Assembly (NCBI RefSeq): GCF_000472425.1
Contig: NZ_AXAI01000018.1
Coordinates: 62,001-126,000, forward strand
Reading direction: 5' to 3'
Origin: Bradyrhizobium sp. Tv2a-2
GTDB taxonomy: Bacteria; Pseudomonadota; Alphaproteobacteria; Rhizobiales; Xanthobacteraceae
Length of the DNA: 64,000 bases
Under the pieces are notes generated by a model, which was not told where the DNA came from, searched no databases, and saw nothing but the letters and a program-made list of their open reading frames with translations. Of the stretch, positions 1-8,194 are shown piece after piece. The position numbers and the translations under genes are program-made. Each line of letters begins with the position of its first letter. Position 1 is the stretch's first letter.

Positions 1-655
1 CCGGCGCGCCCAGCACCGATGCGATCACGAAATGCGCCGCCGCATCGGGAATCAGCGGCGCCAGCAGCGTCGCGTAGAGCACGAGCACGGTGCCGGCGAT
101 GCCGGCCATGCCGCCAGTCATGACCAGGAACAATTCGCTGCGCGTCATCTTCGCAAGATAGGGCCGCACGAACAGCGGCGCCTCGACCATCCCGAGGAAG
201 ATGTTGGCGGCCGTTGAGAGGCCGACCGCACCGCCGACGCCGAGCGTGCGCTCCAACAGCCAGGCCATGCCGCGCACGATCGGCGGCAGCACGCGCCAGT
301 AGAACAGCAGCGTGGTCAGCACGCTCATGACCAGCACGATCGGCAGCGCCTGGAAGGCGAGGATGAAGTCGGCACCCGGTGCCTTGACGTCGAAGGGGGC
401 GGGCGCCCCGCCGACATAGCCGAACACGAAGGAGGTGCCGGCGCGCGAGGCGGCCGAGATGGTCTCGACCGCATCGTTGATGGCGCCAAAGGCACGGGCG
501 ACCAACGGCAGCTTGATCAGGACGAGGGCGGTGGCGAGCGTCGCAACCAGTCCGATGGCCGCCTGCCTTACCGACACCGCGCGGCGGTTCTCGCCCAGCG
601 CCCAGGCGATCGCGAGCAACGCGAAGACGCCGATCGCCGATTGCAGTTGAAGCAT
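1..655 (-). CDS. NupC-type concentrative nucleoside transporter, C-terminus cut by window edge
   Basis: The reading frame starts at the ATG at 655 (MLQLQSAIGVFALLAIAWAL) and runs off the left edge after about 218 codons, so only the N-terminal part is present. It is very hydrophobic, with several membrane spans. It contains the segment FGYVGG, then a run like GGAVGLSTAANIFLGMVEAP and TGGMAGIAGTVL, which are characteristic of the CNT family (cation-coupled nucleoside symporters of the inner membrane). The usual family length is about 400 residues. The substrate cannot be told from this part. The gene diverges from the MFS exporter gene that starts at 774. Confidence 0.85.
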   Translation of the reverse strand, partial: MLQLQSAIGVFALLAIAWALGENRRAVSVRQAAIGLVATLATALVLIKLPLVARAFGAINDAVETISAASRAGTSFVFGYVGGAPAPFDVKAPGADFILAFQALPIVLVMSVLTTLLFYWRVLPPIVRGMAWLLERTLGVGGAVGLSTAANIFLGMVEAPLFVRPYLAKMTRSELFLVMTGGMAGIAGTVLVLYATLLAPLIPDAAAHFVIASVLGAP

Positions 656-773
656 GAATCCCCCGAATGCGCCGCCCCCGGCGCGATTATGCCGAGGCAT
701 CGTCCCAAAGCAAATGCCGGGCCCGGCGTGATCGGCCATTGACAGTGCATACGTCGTCGGCCACCGATTGCAC

Positions 774-2000
774 ATGTCCTCCGTCACGTCCGCGGGCGCC
801 GGCACCCTGCTGAGGCAAGGCTCGTTCATCTTCTTCCTGCTGTCGCGAAGCCTGTCCCGGCTGTCGAGCCTGGTGGGAATCGTCGCGATGGGCTGGCAGA
901 TCTATGATCTGACCAGCAGTGCGTTCGCGCTCGGCATGATCGGACTGGTCGGCTTCCTCCCGACCGCGGTGCTCGTCTTCGTCGCTGGACACACGGTGGA
1001 TCGTTACGACCGCAAGCGCATCATGCAGGCCTGCCAGCTTGCACAGGCGCTGACGACGTTCTTCCTGGCCTGGGGCGCCTTCGCCGGTTGGCTCACGGTG
1101 ATCCACATCTTCATTGCCACGCTCGTGCTGGGCACGACGGCAGCATTCGAAAGCCCGGCCACGGCTGCGCTGTTGCCGCTGATCACGCCTCAAGGTTCGC
1201 TGCAGCGCGCTACCGCCCTGTCCACTGGCGCTGCGCAACTGGCGACCATCACAGGTCCTGCACTGGGCGGGTTCGCCTACGCCCTCTCGCCGGGCTTGCC
1301 CTACGCCATCATGGTCCTGTTCTGGCTGTCGGCCACGTTGTTCACCGGGGCCATCCGGATGACGCACCCCCCCGACGAGCCGAAGGACAGCGCGACGCCG
1401 GGCGACCTGTTCGCCGGCGTGCGCTTCATCCGCGAGAATCCATCCATCCTTGGGACGATCTCGCTCGACCTGTTCGCGGTCCTGTTCGGCGGCGTCACCG
1501 CGCTGTTGCCGATCTATGCGCGCGATATCCTGATGACGGGCCCGCTGGGGCTGGGCATCCTGCGTGCGGCGCCCGCGGTCGGCGCGCTCGCCATGACCTC
1601 GATGCTTGCCCGCCACACCATCCGCCGGCATGTGGGCTTGCGCATGTTCCAGGCGGTGATCGTGTTCGGCGTGGCGACGATCATATTTGCGCTGTCGTAC
1701 TGGATGTGGCTCTCGGTGCTCGCGCTCGCGCTGCTTGGGGCGGCGGACAATGTCAGCGTCGTGATCCGCTTCTCGCTGGTGCAATTGCAGACGCCGAACG
1801 AGATGCGGGGACGGGTGGGCGCGGTGAATTTCCTGTTCATCAACGCCTCCAACCAGCTCGGGCAGTTCGAGAGCGGCGTCACCGCGGCGCTGCTCGGCAC
1901 CGTCCCCGCCGCCGTGCTCGGTGGCATCGCAACCGTCGCAGTCGCGCTGCTCTGGATGAAGCTGTTTCCAACCCTGCGCGACGTGAACCGGCTGGAGTAG
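774..2000 (+). CDS. MFS transporter, MFS_3 / EntS-like drug or siderophore exporter type
   Basis: This is a 408-residue, 10-12 span inner-membrane protein. The N-terminal half has the loop motif GHTVDRYDRKR after the second span, matching the MFS signature between TM2 and TM3. The central linker TPGDLFAGVRFIRENP is typical of the EntS/MFS_3 subgroup, which exports enterobactin or drugs in other bacteria. The ATG at 774 is used; an in-frame TTG lies 6 bases upstream and no clear Shine-Dalgarno precedes either. The gene is divergent from the nucleoside transporter. The substrate is unknown. Confidence 0.87.
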   Translation: MSSVTSAGAGTLLRQGSFIFFLLSRSLSRLSSLVGIVAMGWQIYDLTSSAFALGMIGLVGFLPTAVLVFVAGHTVDRYDRKRIMQACQLAQALTTFFLAWGAFAGWLTVIHIFIATLVLGTTAAFESPATAALLPLITPQGSLQRATALSTGAAQLATITGPALGGFAYALSPGLPYAIMVLFWLSATLFTGAIRMTHPPDEPKDSATPGDLFAGVRFIRENPSILGTISLDLFAVLFGGVTALLPIYARDILMTGPLGLGILRAAPAVGALAMTSMLARHTIRRHVGLRMFQAVIVFGVATIIFALSYWMWLSVLALALLGAADNVSVVIRFSLVQLQTPNEMRGRVGAVNFLFINASNQLGQFESGVTAALLGTVPAAVLGGIATVAVALLWMKLFPTLRDVNRLE

Positions 2001-2033
2001 GGGGCCGCCTGCGCTCGGTGATTGCCGGTCGGA

Positions 2034-2191
2034 CACCTCTCCCCAGCGGGGAGAGGTCGGATTGCATTCGGCGATGCGCGGCATCGTCGAGTGCAATCCG
2101 GGTGAGGGGCGCAGCTCTCACGAGGGACCTGAACCCCTCACCCGGATCGCATCTTGCGATGCGATCCGACCTCTCCCGATAGGAGAGGTGA
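2034..2191. repeat. Long palindromic intergenic repeat (CTCCCC/GGGAGAGG family)
   Basis: Two nested inverted repeats are visible. The ends carry CCTCTCCCC..GGGGAGAGG and CCTCTCCCG..GGAGAGG. The arms carry TGCAATCCGGGTGAGGGG opposed to CCCCTCACCCGGATCGCA. This type of element is dispersed in Bradyrhizobium-like genomes. It lies between the convergent MFS and SDR genes, where it could fold and stop transcription from both sides. Confidence 0.75.
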
Positions 2192-2231
2192 ACCGAGTAC
2201 GCGGCCCCGTTCGGATTGAACTGATCCAGTT

Positions 2232-2990
2232 CTAACCCCGTCCGACGAACGGCATCTTCGAGGCCATCACCGTCATGAACAACACGTTCGCATCCAGCGG
2301 CAGGCCCGCCATGTAGGCCACGGCATCACCGACCGCCTTGGAGTCCATGCGCGGCTCCGGCATCTTGCGGCCGTCGGGCTGCAGCACGCCCTCGACCATG
2401 CGCTCGGTCATCGGGGTCGCGGCATTGCCGATGTCGACCTGTCCGACGGCGATGTCATAGGCGCGGCCGTCGAGGTTGGAGGCCTTGGTGAGGCCCGTGA
2501 TGGCGTGCTTGGTCGAGGTATAGGCTGCGGAGAACGGCCGCGGCGCATGCGCGGAGATCGAGCCGTTGTTGATGATGCGCCCGCCGCGCGGGGTCTGGTC
2601 CTTCATGATGCGGAAGGCGTGCTGGGTGCACAAAAACGGTCCGGTGAGGTTGGTGTTCACCACCGCCTGCCACTGAGCGAGGCTCAGGTCCTCGAACGGC
2701 ACCGCGGGTGCGCCCATGCCGGCATTGTTGAACAGCACATCGAGCCGGCCATAGGTCTCCATCACCTTGCCGAACAGGGCGGCGATCGAGGCGGGATCGG
2801 TCATGTCGGCGGTAACAGGCAAGCTCTTGCCAACGCTTTCGCCAAGCTTCTGCGTCTCCTGCAGCTTGTCCAGACGGCGCCCGGCCAGCACGACGGTAAA
2901 GCCTGTCTTCATCAGCGCCAGCGCCGCGGCGCGTCCGACGCCGGTGCCTGCGCCGGTCACGACCGCAATCTTGTGTGCTGCCTCGCTCAT
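2232..2990 (-). CDS. SDR family NAD(P)-dependent oxidoreductase
   Basis: This is a 252-residue classical short-chain dehydrogenase. The Rossmann motif TGAGTGVGRA is near residue 12, the NNAG motif (LFNNAGMGAP) is near residue 90, and a catalytic Ser-Tyr-Lys set can be read in NNGSISAHAP...YTSTKHA. It should reduce or oxidise a carbonyl or hydroxyl group in the cytoplasm; the substrate is not predictable. The ATG at 2990 is preceded by GAGGACAACGA. The next gene on the same strand, the Anbu protease, ends 32 bases upstream (at 3023), so the two may be cotranscribed. Confidence 0.92.
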   Translation of the reverse strand: MSEAAHKIAVVTGAGTGVGRAAALALMKTGFTVVLAGRRLDKLQETQKLGESVGKSLPVTADMTDPASIAALFGKVMETYGRLDVLFNNAGMGAPAVPFEDLSLAQWQAVVNTNLTGPFLCTQHAFRIMKDQTPRGGRIINNGSISAHAPRPFSAAYTSTKHAITGLTKASNLDGRAYDIAVGQVDIGNAATPMTERMVEGVLQPDGRKMPEPRMDSKAVGDAVAYMAGLPLDANVLFMTVMASKMPFVGRG

Positions 2991-3022
2991 TCGTTGTCCT
3001 CTTCTGTTCTGGTTTTTCTAAT

Positions 3023-3781
3023 CTAGGTCTTGGCTTCGGATTCGGTCTTGTAGGGCGGCAGCGGAATGTTCCGGTGCGCCGCCCGCAATGCCGCCGACCA
3101 GCGTGACCGCAGGTCGTGGAAATAGGGCTCGCCGGCCTCGATGCGGTGGTTGAGATCGGCGTCGCAGACGTCGTTGCGCACCACCAGCACGTCGATCGGC
3201 AGCCCCACGCCGAGATTGGAGCGCATGGTGGAATCCATCGAGATCAGCCCGGTCTTGAGCGCCTCATAGAGCTCGACGTCGTAATGCATGGCGCGGTCGA
3301 GCACCGGCTTGCCGTATTTGTGCTCGCCGATCTGCAAGTAGGGCGTATCGGTGGTGCATTCGATGAAATTGCCGGCGGTGTAGACCATGAACAGCCGCAT
3401 GCGCGCGCCCTTGATCTGGCCGCCGAACAGGAAGGAGACGTCGAACGAGACATCCTCGGATTTCAGCGCCGGGCCTTCGGTCGAATGGATCTGGCGGATG
3501 GCGCGGCCGATGCGCTGCGCGGCCTGGAACATGGTCGGCGCGTTCATCAACGTCTCGACCTCGCCGGTCTCGGGGTCTTCCATGCCCTCGGTCAGCGTCG
3601 ACAGCACCGACTGGCTGATCGCGAGATTGCCGGCGCTGGCAACCGCCATGATGCGGTCGCCGGGCTTGGAGAAGATGTGGAGCTTGCGGAAGGTTGAGAC
3701 ATTGTCGAGCCCGGCATTGGTGCGGGTGTCCGCGATCATCACGAGGCCTTCTCGCACCAATATGCCGCAACAATAGGTCAT
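3023..3781 (-). CDS. Anbu-type proteasome-like peptidase (ancestral beta subunit, HslV relative)
   Basis: This is a 252-residue Ntn-hydrolase. The start MTYCCGILVREGLVMIADTR matches Anbu. Removal of Met would expose Thr1 as nucleophile, and Asp17 (IADTRTNAG) and the following Lys (FRKLHIF) occupy the positions of the proteasome catalytic triad. A frame extension to 3967 exists, but the ATG at 3781 is preceded by GGGGACGAA and gives the conserved N-terminus. Anbu genes normally lie beside a transglutaminase, an alpha-E and a permuted ATP-grasp gene. Here those three are at 19250-22663 on the same strand, separated by about 15 kb of unrelated genes. Substrates are unknown; a role in degrading peptide-modified proteins has been proposed from comparative genomics. 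Confidence 0.93.
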   Translation of the reverse strand: MTYCCGILVREGLVMIADTRTNAGLDNVSTFRKLHIFSKPGDRIMAVASAGNLAISQSVLSTLTEGMEDPETGEVETLMNAPTMFQAAQRIGRAIRQIHSTEGPALKSEDVSFDVSFLFGGQIKGARMRLFMVYTAGNFIECTTDTPYLQIGEHKYGKPVLDRAMHYDVELYEALKTGLISMDSTMRSNLGVGLPIDVLVVRNDVCDADLNHRIEAGEPYFHDLRSRWSAALRAAHRNIPLPPYKTESEAKT

Positions 3782-4423
3782 TTCGTCCCCGAACCGTTTT
3801 TCGTGATGACCGGCGGGACGATTACTATCCCAATTTCCGCCAGACCTCCAACCCCAATCGGGAAGACGCAGCTCCGCGTTCCCGCAGGCCCGATTCTGCC
3901 CCGGGGTGAAGCGAAAGGGCGCCCAGCGAAGAGAGAGGGCGCAGGGAAGGCCGGGTGGCCGCTGCACCCGGAGCTCCCGCGCAAAAGCAATTTGCGCGAG
4001 CGCATCCCCGCCTCACGTGTCGTGACGACCGCGATACTCCCCTCCGCAGGCGAGGCGGGATGAGGGACCATATACTTGATTTGGACTTCTAATAAACAGA
4101 GATATTTCCGCCGCACCACCGCTCTTCCGAACTCGCCCGGCATGTCGATTCTCGCCCTCTTAACCGACGGGAAAAATGCCATCGCGCAAATCGCGGTGAA
4201 ATGACGAGCGCGGCCAATTCGCGACACGCTTGACCGGGTCGTGCTTCACAGAATCAACGTAGCAATACTCAACGTGGCGAGCGGCGATCCGCTCAACGAC
4301 CAGGGTCAACGGTCGGTCACGCGCTCGAGCATGATCTATTACCGGTGTAGCTCAAATTCTCTCGCTTTAGTGAGGCCGGCATCGGATGGTTTCGCTGCGG
4401 GAAAACCGAGGGAGGAGAAAGAA
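3782..4423. other. Gene-free region between the Anbu and hydrolase genes
   Basis: I find no convincing coding sequence in these 642 bases. Open frames on both strands are Arg- and Ser-rich and of different composition. The part at about 3895-4065 (GGCCGGGTGGCCGCTGCACC, then GCGCAAAAGCAATTTGCGCG) resembles dispersed Bradyrhizobium non-coding sequence. The right part, from about 4100, is more AT-rich and may hold the promoters of the flanking divergent genes. This is the left border of the accessory block. Confidence 0.5.
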
Positions 4424-5233
4424 GTGCCGTACGCCGATGTCAACGGCCAGCGACTCTATTACGAGGACACGGGCGGATTCGGTTCGGCGATCGTCTTCTC
4501 GCATGGTCTACTGCTTGACAGCACGATATTCGCTCCACAGGTCGCGGCGCTTCGGGACAGTTACCGCTGCATCGTCTGGGACGAGCGTGGGCATGGAAAG
4601 AGCGCGACGGACACCGAGCCGGGCTACTCCTACAACGACTCAGCAAAAGATCTTTCGGGTCTGCTTTCGTTTCTCGACATCGACAGCGCGATTCTCGTCG
4701 GCACATCCAAGGGCGCCTTTCTGGGCATGAGTTGCGCCCTGGCGCACCCCCAGCGTGTCCGCGCCCTCGTTCTGATCGGAACGCAGGCGGCGCCGAGGGA
4801 GCCGGCGACGCTCGCGGGCTATCGCCAGCTGGTTGGCAAATGGATCAGGGGGCACCTCCCTGACACAGTGGCCACGACGATGGAGCACATCATTCTCGGC
4901 CCGAACTGGCCCGGCGCAACCGCGTGGAAGGAAAAGTGGCGCGCTATAACGGCCTCAAATCTTTTGAGCGCCATCGACGCTCTCGCTCGGCAAGACGATA
5001 TCAGCGAGAAGATATCCTCAATCAACGCTCCCACACTGGTCATTCATGGCGATGCCGATACCGCAATTCCGCTCGCAAAGGCGCAAGCGATGAAGGAAGC
5101 AATTCCCAATGCGGAAATGGTCGTCGTTGCGGGTGGCCACGCGGTTAGCTTGACAAACCCCGACCCGGTGAATGCGGTCATGGCTGATTTCTTTGCGCGG
5201 CATCATCTCATCGCGCGGGAAGAGCACCGATGA
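4424..5233 (+). CDS. Alpha/beta hydrolase, copy 1 of a tandem pair
   Basis: This is a 269-residue alpha/beta-hydrolase fold enzyme, presumably cytoplasmic. The oxyanion HG motif is FSHGLLLD, the nucleophile elbow is GTSKG (Ser), the acid lies in HGDADTAIP and the histidine in AGGHAVS. The GTG at 4424 is chosen because GGAGGAGAAAGAA precedes it and because the paralogue starts at the same point; the frame is open upstream to 4241 but is not protein-like there. The lysine in the nucleophile elbow is shared with copy 2. The substrate is not predictable; esterase, lactonase and C-C hydrolase are all possible. Confidence 0.9.
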   Translation: MPYADVNGQRLYYEDTGGFGSAIVFSHGLLLDSTIFAPQVAALRDSYRCIVWDERGHGKSATDTEPGYSYNDSAKDLSGLLSFLDIDSAILVGTSKGAFLGMSCALAHPQRVRALVLIGTQAAPREPATLAGYRQLVGKWIRGHLPDTVATTMEHIILGPNWPGATAWKEKWRAITASNLLSAIDALARQDDISEKISSINAPTLVIHGDADTAIPLAKAQAMKEAIPNAEMVVVAGGHAVSLTNPDPVNAVMADFFARHHLIAREEHR

Positions 5234-5525
5234 ACGGGCGGTTGCGCGCGTAACGCAGTTGAGCGCGATACTCGGTGAACCCGGCATCGGGTCGCCGGCG
5301 CGGAGGCATTTCAGCGGAAGTTTCGGGTCACTTGACGATCGGCGCCAGTGACACCGCGACAGCTGACCGACGATGCGCCAGGGCGAGGCGAACCCCGTCG
5401 ATCCGGTCAATGAGCAGTCACGCGATGGAGTACCCTCTGTTGCCAGTGTAGCCCAAATGCTCTCGCTTTCGTCAGGCCGGCGTCGGATTGTCGATGCGGC
5501 AAAAACAGAGGTGCAGGAGAAGGAA

Positions 5526-6335
5526 GTGCCCTACGCCGACGTCAGCGGCCAGCGACTCTATTACGAGGATACGGGCGGGTCCGGCTCAACCATCGTTTTT
5601 TCGCATGCTATGCTGCTCGACCGCACTATGTTCGCGCCACAAGTCGCGGCGTTTCGGGATAGATTCCGCTGCATCGTGTGGGACGAGCGTGGGCATGGGA
5701 AGACCGCAGCGGACACCGAGCCAGGCTATTCCTACAGCGACTCCGCAAGGGATCTTTCCGGTCTGCTTTCGCTTCTCAATATCGACAGCGCTATTCTCGT
5801 TGGCGCATCCAAGGGCGCCCGTCTGGGCATGATGTGCGCCCTGGCGCACCCCGAGCGCGTCCGTGCCCTCGTTTTGATTGGATCGCATGCGGGGGTGCCC
5901 GATCCGGGGACAGTCGCGGGCTACCGCGAACTGCTTGGCCGATGGATCAGGGGGCGCCTTCCTGACACAGTGGCCACGAAGATGGAGCACATCGTATTCG
6001 GTCCGGACTGGCCGGGTGCACTCGCGTGGAAGGAAAAGTGGCGCGCCATGACAATCTCAAACCTTTTGAGTGCCGTCGACGCCAGCGTGCGCCGAGACGA
6101 TCTCCGCGACAAGATATCTTCAATCGAGGTCCCCACACTGGTCATCCATGGCGACGCCGATGCCACAGTTCCGCTGATCGAGGCGCAAGCCGTGAAGGAA
6201 GCAATTCCCAATGCGGAATTGGTCGTCGTTGCGGGTGGGCACGCGGTTAACATGACAAACCCGGACCCGGTCAACGCGGCGCTACGTGATTTCTTTGCGC
6301 GACATCGTCTCGACTCTCGTCCCTCGAACCCCTGA
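5526..6335 (+). CDS. Alpha/beta hydrolase, copy 2 of a tandem pair
   Basis: This 269-residue paralogue of the preceding gene is clearly collinear with it along its whole length. Its nucleophile elbow is GASKG, the acid lies in HGDADATVP and the histidine in AGGHAVNM. The GTG at 5526 has GCAGGAGAAGGAA before it. Differences from copy 1 are scattered, many of them synonymous, and no frame is broken, so both copies appear to be under selection. The gene is followed convergently by the PepSY-like gene. Confidence 0.9.
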   Translation: MPYADVSGQRLYYEDTGGSGSTIVFSHAMLLDRTMFAPQVAAFRDRFRCIVWDERGHGKTAADTEPGYSYSDSARDLSGLLSLLNIDSAILVGASKGARLGMMCALAHPERVRALVLIGSHAGVPDPGTVAGYRELLGRWIRGRLPDTVATKMEHIVFGPDWPGALAWKEKWRAMTISNLLSAVDASVRRDDLRDKISSIEVPTLVIHGDADATVPLIEAQAVKEAIPNAELVVVAGGHAVNMTNPDPVNAALRDFFARHRLDSRPSNP

Positions 6336-6355
6336 GGTAGATGAGTGCGGCCGCT

Positions 6356-6589
6356 CTAGCGGAGCTCCTGTATATGGCCGGTGCTGTCGACGATAACGGA
6401 CACCTCCTGCCCATTCTTGACGGCTTTGAACGACTTGATTTTCCCGGATGGCGCCTGGCGGATTTGCGAATAGCCTGCTGACTCCAGCCTGGCTACAATC
6501 TCTTCCTGCGTGAGGGCCCGGGCAGACGAGAAAACGCCGGCGATTGCCAGAGAACACAGAAGTGTCGGCAAGATCGCTTGCAGCTGCAT
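6356..6589 (-). CDS. Small secreted PepSY-like domain protein
   Basis: This 77-residue protein starts at the ATG at 6589, with AAGGAGA eight bases upstream. The first 26 residues form a Sec signal peptide ending near SSARA. The rest (LTQEEIVARLESAGYSQI...SFKAVKNGQEVSVIVDSTG) has the helix-strand pattern of a single PepSY unit. A periplasmic inhibitory or binding role is inferred from the family. It is monocistronic and convergent with the hydrolase pair. Confidence 0.8.
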   Translation of the reverse strand: MQLQAILPTLLCSLAIAGVFSSARALTQEEIVARLESAGYSQIRQAPSGKIKSFKAVKNGQEVSVIVDSTGHIQELR

Positions 6590-6635
6590 GATCTGGTCTC
6601 CTTGGCAAGACAAACAGGAGCGCTTCTCGAAATAC

Positions 6636-6741
6636 TAGAGCATTTCCGGTTCTGATTGAATCAGCACCGAAGCTCTAGATTCTTGTTTTGACGCGTTTTC
6701 TTCACGCGAACCGGTGTCCACTTCGCTCGAAAACGCTTTAG
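6636..6741. repeat. Dispersed intergenic repeat (AGAGCATTTCCGGTTCTGATT family)
   Basis: The element starts TAGAGCATTTCCGGTTCTGA and ends GAAAACGCTTTA, with TTTTGACGCGTTTTCTTCACG in the middle and the short palindrome TTCTGATTGAATCAG near the left end. It is a recognisable dispersed element of Bradyrhizobium-type genomes. It sits in the divergent space between the PepSY-like and NDUFA9-like genes. Confidence 0.75.
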
Positions 6742-6807
6742 ACACAATTGGATGCGGGTCAAATATCAGCTACCATAAGGTCGATTTGCCACCAGCAAGG
6801 TCGCGCC

Positions 6808-8097
6808 ATGCTGAAACACTTGCTCTTTGATGCGATTGGCCACATTTCCGGTCTTAGCGAAGCGCAACTTGAGCAAATCGAGCGGTCGTTACCGGCGACC
6901 AGGGCGCTGATTGATCTTCTCCATAAGGCGCATCCGATCATCGAACATGCGCAGGCGCTCTACATCGAAGCGGAGCCGCTGATCGATCAGGTCCGCAAGG
7001 AATGGGAAACGGTTGGCCCCGCCGCGCAGATCCTGATGGATATGATCTCGCATCACCTCGACAAGGGGCACTCCCCGGCAGAGGCCACCGAGGCGGTTCG
7101 CGCCGCACTTAGCGGGTCGATCAAGAGCGTCGCACAAGACCGCGGGACGGGGCCGGGTGTAAACCGCGTGACCGTCTTTGGGGGGACCGGCTTTGTTGGC
7201 CGTCGGCTGGTGCGCCATTTGAGCGACGCCGGCGCTACGGTGCGCGTGGCCTCACGGCATCCCGTGGGAGGTGAGAGCGGTAACGCCGAACAGATCGTCG
7301 CCGATGCACATGACGAGAGTTCTGTCGCGGCCGCTGTTGCGGGCGCCGACGGCGTCGTCAACGCGATCAGCCTGTACGTAGAGCATGGAGGCGACACATT
7401 TCATTCGGTGCATCTCGAAGCAGCCGCGAGGATCGCCAGAGTGGCGCGGCAGGCCGGGGTCAAACGGTTTGTCCACGTGTCGGGAATAGGCGCCGACGCG
7501 GCTTCGCCTTCGCCCTATATTCGCAGCCGCGGTGAGGGGGAGGCTGCGGTGCAAGCCGCATTCCCTGGCGCAGTCGTTGTGCGCCCGGCGGTGATGTTCG
7601 CGCGCGACGACGCCTTCCTCACGACACTGCTTCGGCTGCTTCGAACCTTGCCGGCCTATCCTCTGTTCGGCGACGGCCGGACGAGACTTCAGCCGGTGCA
7701 TGTGGACGATGTCGCCGCGGCGATCGCACAAATCCTGCGGCAAACGCAAAAGCCGTCCCCGATCTACGAACTGGCCGGTCCGCGCATCTATTCATATGAA
7801 GAGCTTTTGCGAGGCATTGCGCGGACCGCAGGATTGCGGCCGGTGCTGGTGCGGATGCCCTTCGCCTTCTGGGATGCCGTCGCCGGCCTCGCCGAGTTCC
7901 TGCCGCGCGCGCCGCTCACACGCAATCAGGTCGAGCTGATGCAGATCGACACGACGGCGTCCGATGGCCGGCCGGGATTTGCCCTGCTCGGAATTTCGCC
8001 GCGATCGCTGGAAACTGAACTCCAAGCGATGCTTGAAAACTCAAACGAGGAAACGCAAAACGCGAGCGGGGCCCGTGACGGCGCGGTAGGCAGATAG
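6808..8097 (+). CDS. NAD(P)-binding SDR-like protein (NDUFA9 / NmrA type) with an N-terminal helical extension
   Basis: This 429-residue protein has two parts. Residues 1-110 are helical and start MLKHLLFDAIGHISGLSEAQ. From about residue 120 there is an atypical SDR domain with TVFGGTGFVGRRLVRHL as the nucleotide-binding loop and ARQAGVKRFVHVSGIGADAAS in mid-domain, as in complex-I NDUFA9-like proteins. The ATG at 6808 is preferred because the protein-like sequence begins there; a possible upstream start at 6748 adds 20 residues next to the repeat. The usual family length is about 320, so the N-terminal domain is extra. Its function is unknown. Confidence 0.85.
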   Translation: MLKHLLFDAIGHISGLSEAQLEQIERSLPATRALIDLLHKAHPIIEHAQALYIEAEPLIDQVRKEWETVGPAAQILMDMISHHLDKGHSPAEATEAVRAALSGSIKSVAQDRGTGPGVNRVTVFGGTGFVGRRLVRHLSDAGATVRVASRHPVGGESGNAEQIVADAHDESSVAAAVAGADGVVNAISLYVEHGGDTFHSVHLEAAARIARVARQAGVKRFVHVSGIGADAASPSPYIRSRGEGEAAVQAAFPGAVVVRPAVMFARDDAFLTTLLRLLRTLPAYPLFGDGRTRLQPVHVDDVAAAIAQILRQTQKPSPIYELAGPRIYSYEELLRGIARTAGLRPVLVRMPFAFWDAVAGLAEFLPRAPLTRNQVELMQIDTTASDGRPGFALLGISPRSLETELQAMLENSNEETQNASGARDGAVGR

Positions 8098-8194
8098 CGC
8101 GTCGCGATCCACCGCTTGCAGCTTTGCTCGAGGCAGAGATCGGCTGGCGGTAGCTGCCTGGTGACGCCAAACTCGATCGCGATGAGGCCGCGAG

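Larger units (their letters stand above)
4345..6335 (+). repeat. Tandem duplication: hydrolase gene plus about 80 bases of leader
   Basis: Copy 1 is 4345-5233 and copy 2 is 5446-6335. Similarity begins about 80 bases upstream of each GTG start (GTGTAGCTCAAATTCTCTCG against GTGTAGCCCAAATGCTCTCG) and ends at the gene ends. About 210 bases of unique sequence separate the copies. Both coding parts are exactly 810 bases long. Confidence 0.9.

Noticed and set aside
739..767. TTGACA before the MFS gene as a promoter
   Set aside because: No acceptable -10 box at 16-18 bases, and the hexamer alone is not enough.
687..2096. A 469-residue open frame on the minus strand under the MFS gene
   Set aside because: Its product is full of Arg, His, Gln and Glu in the manner of antisense frames of GC-rich genes, while the plus strand has clear MFS membrane spans and motifs.
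3825..4227. Arg/Ser-rich frames upstream of the Anbu gene
   Set aside because: They are of the spurious kind often called over a dispersed non-coding repeat, and the Anbu start at 3781 has its own ribosome site.
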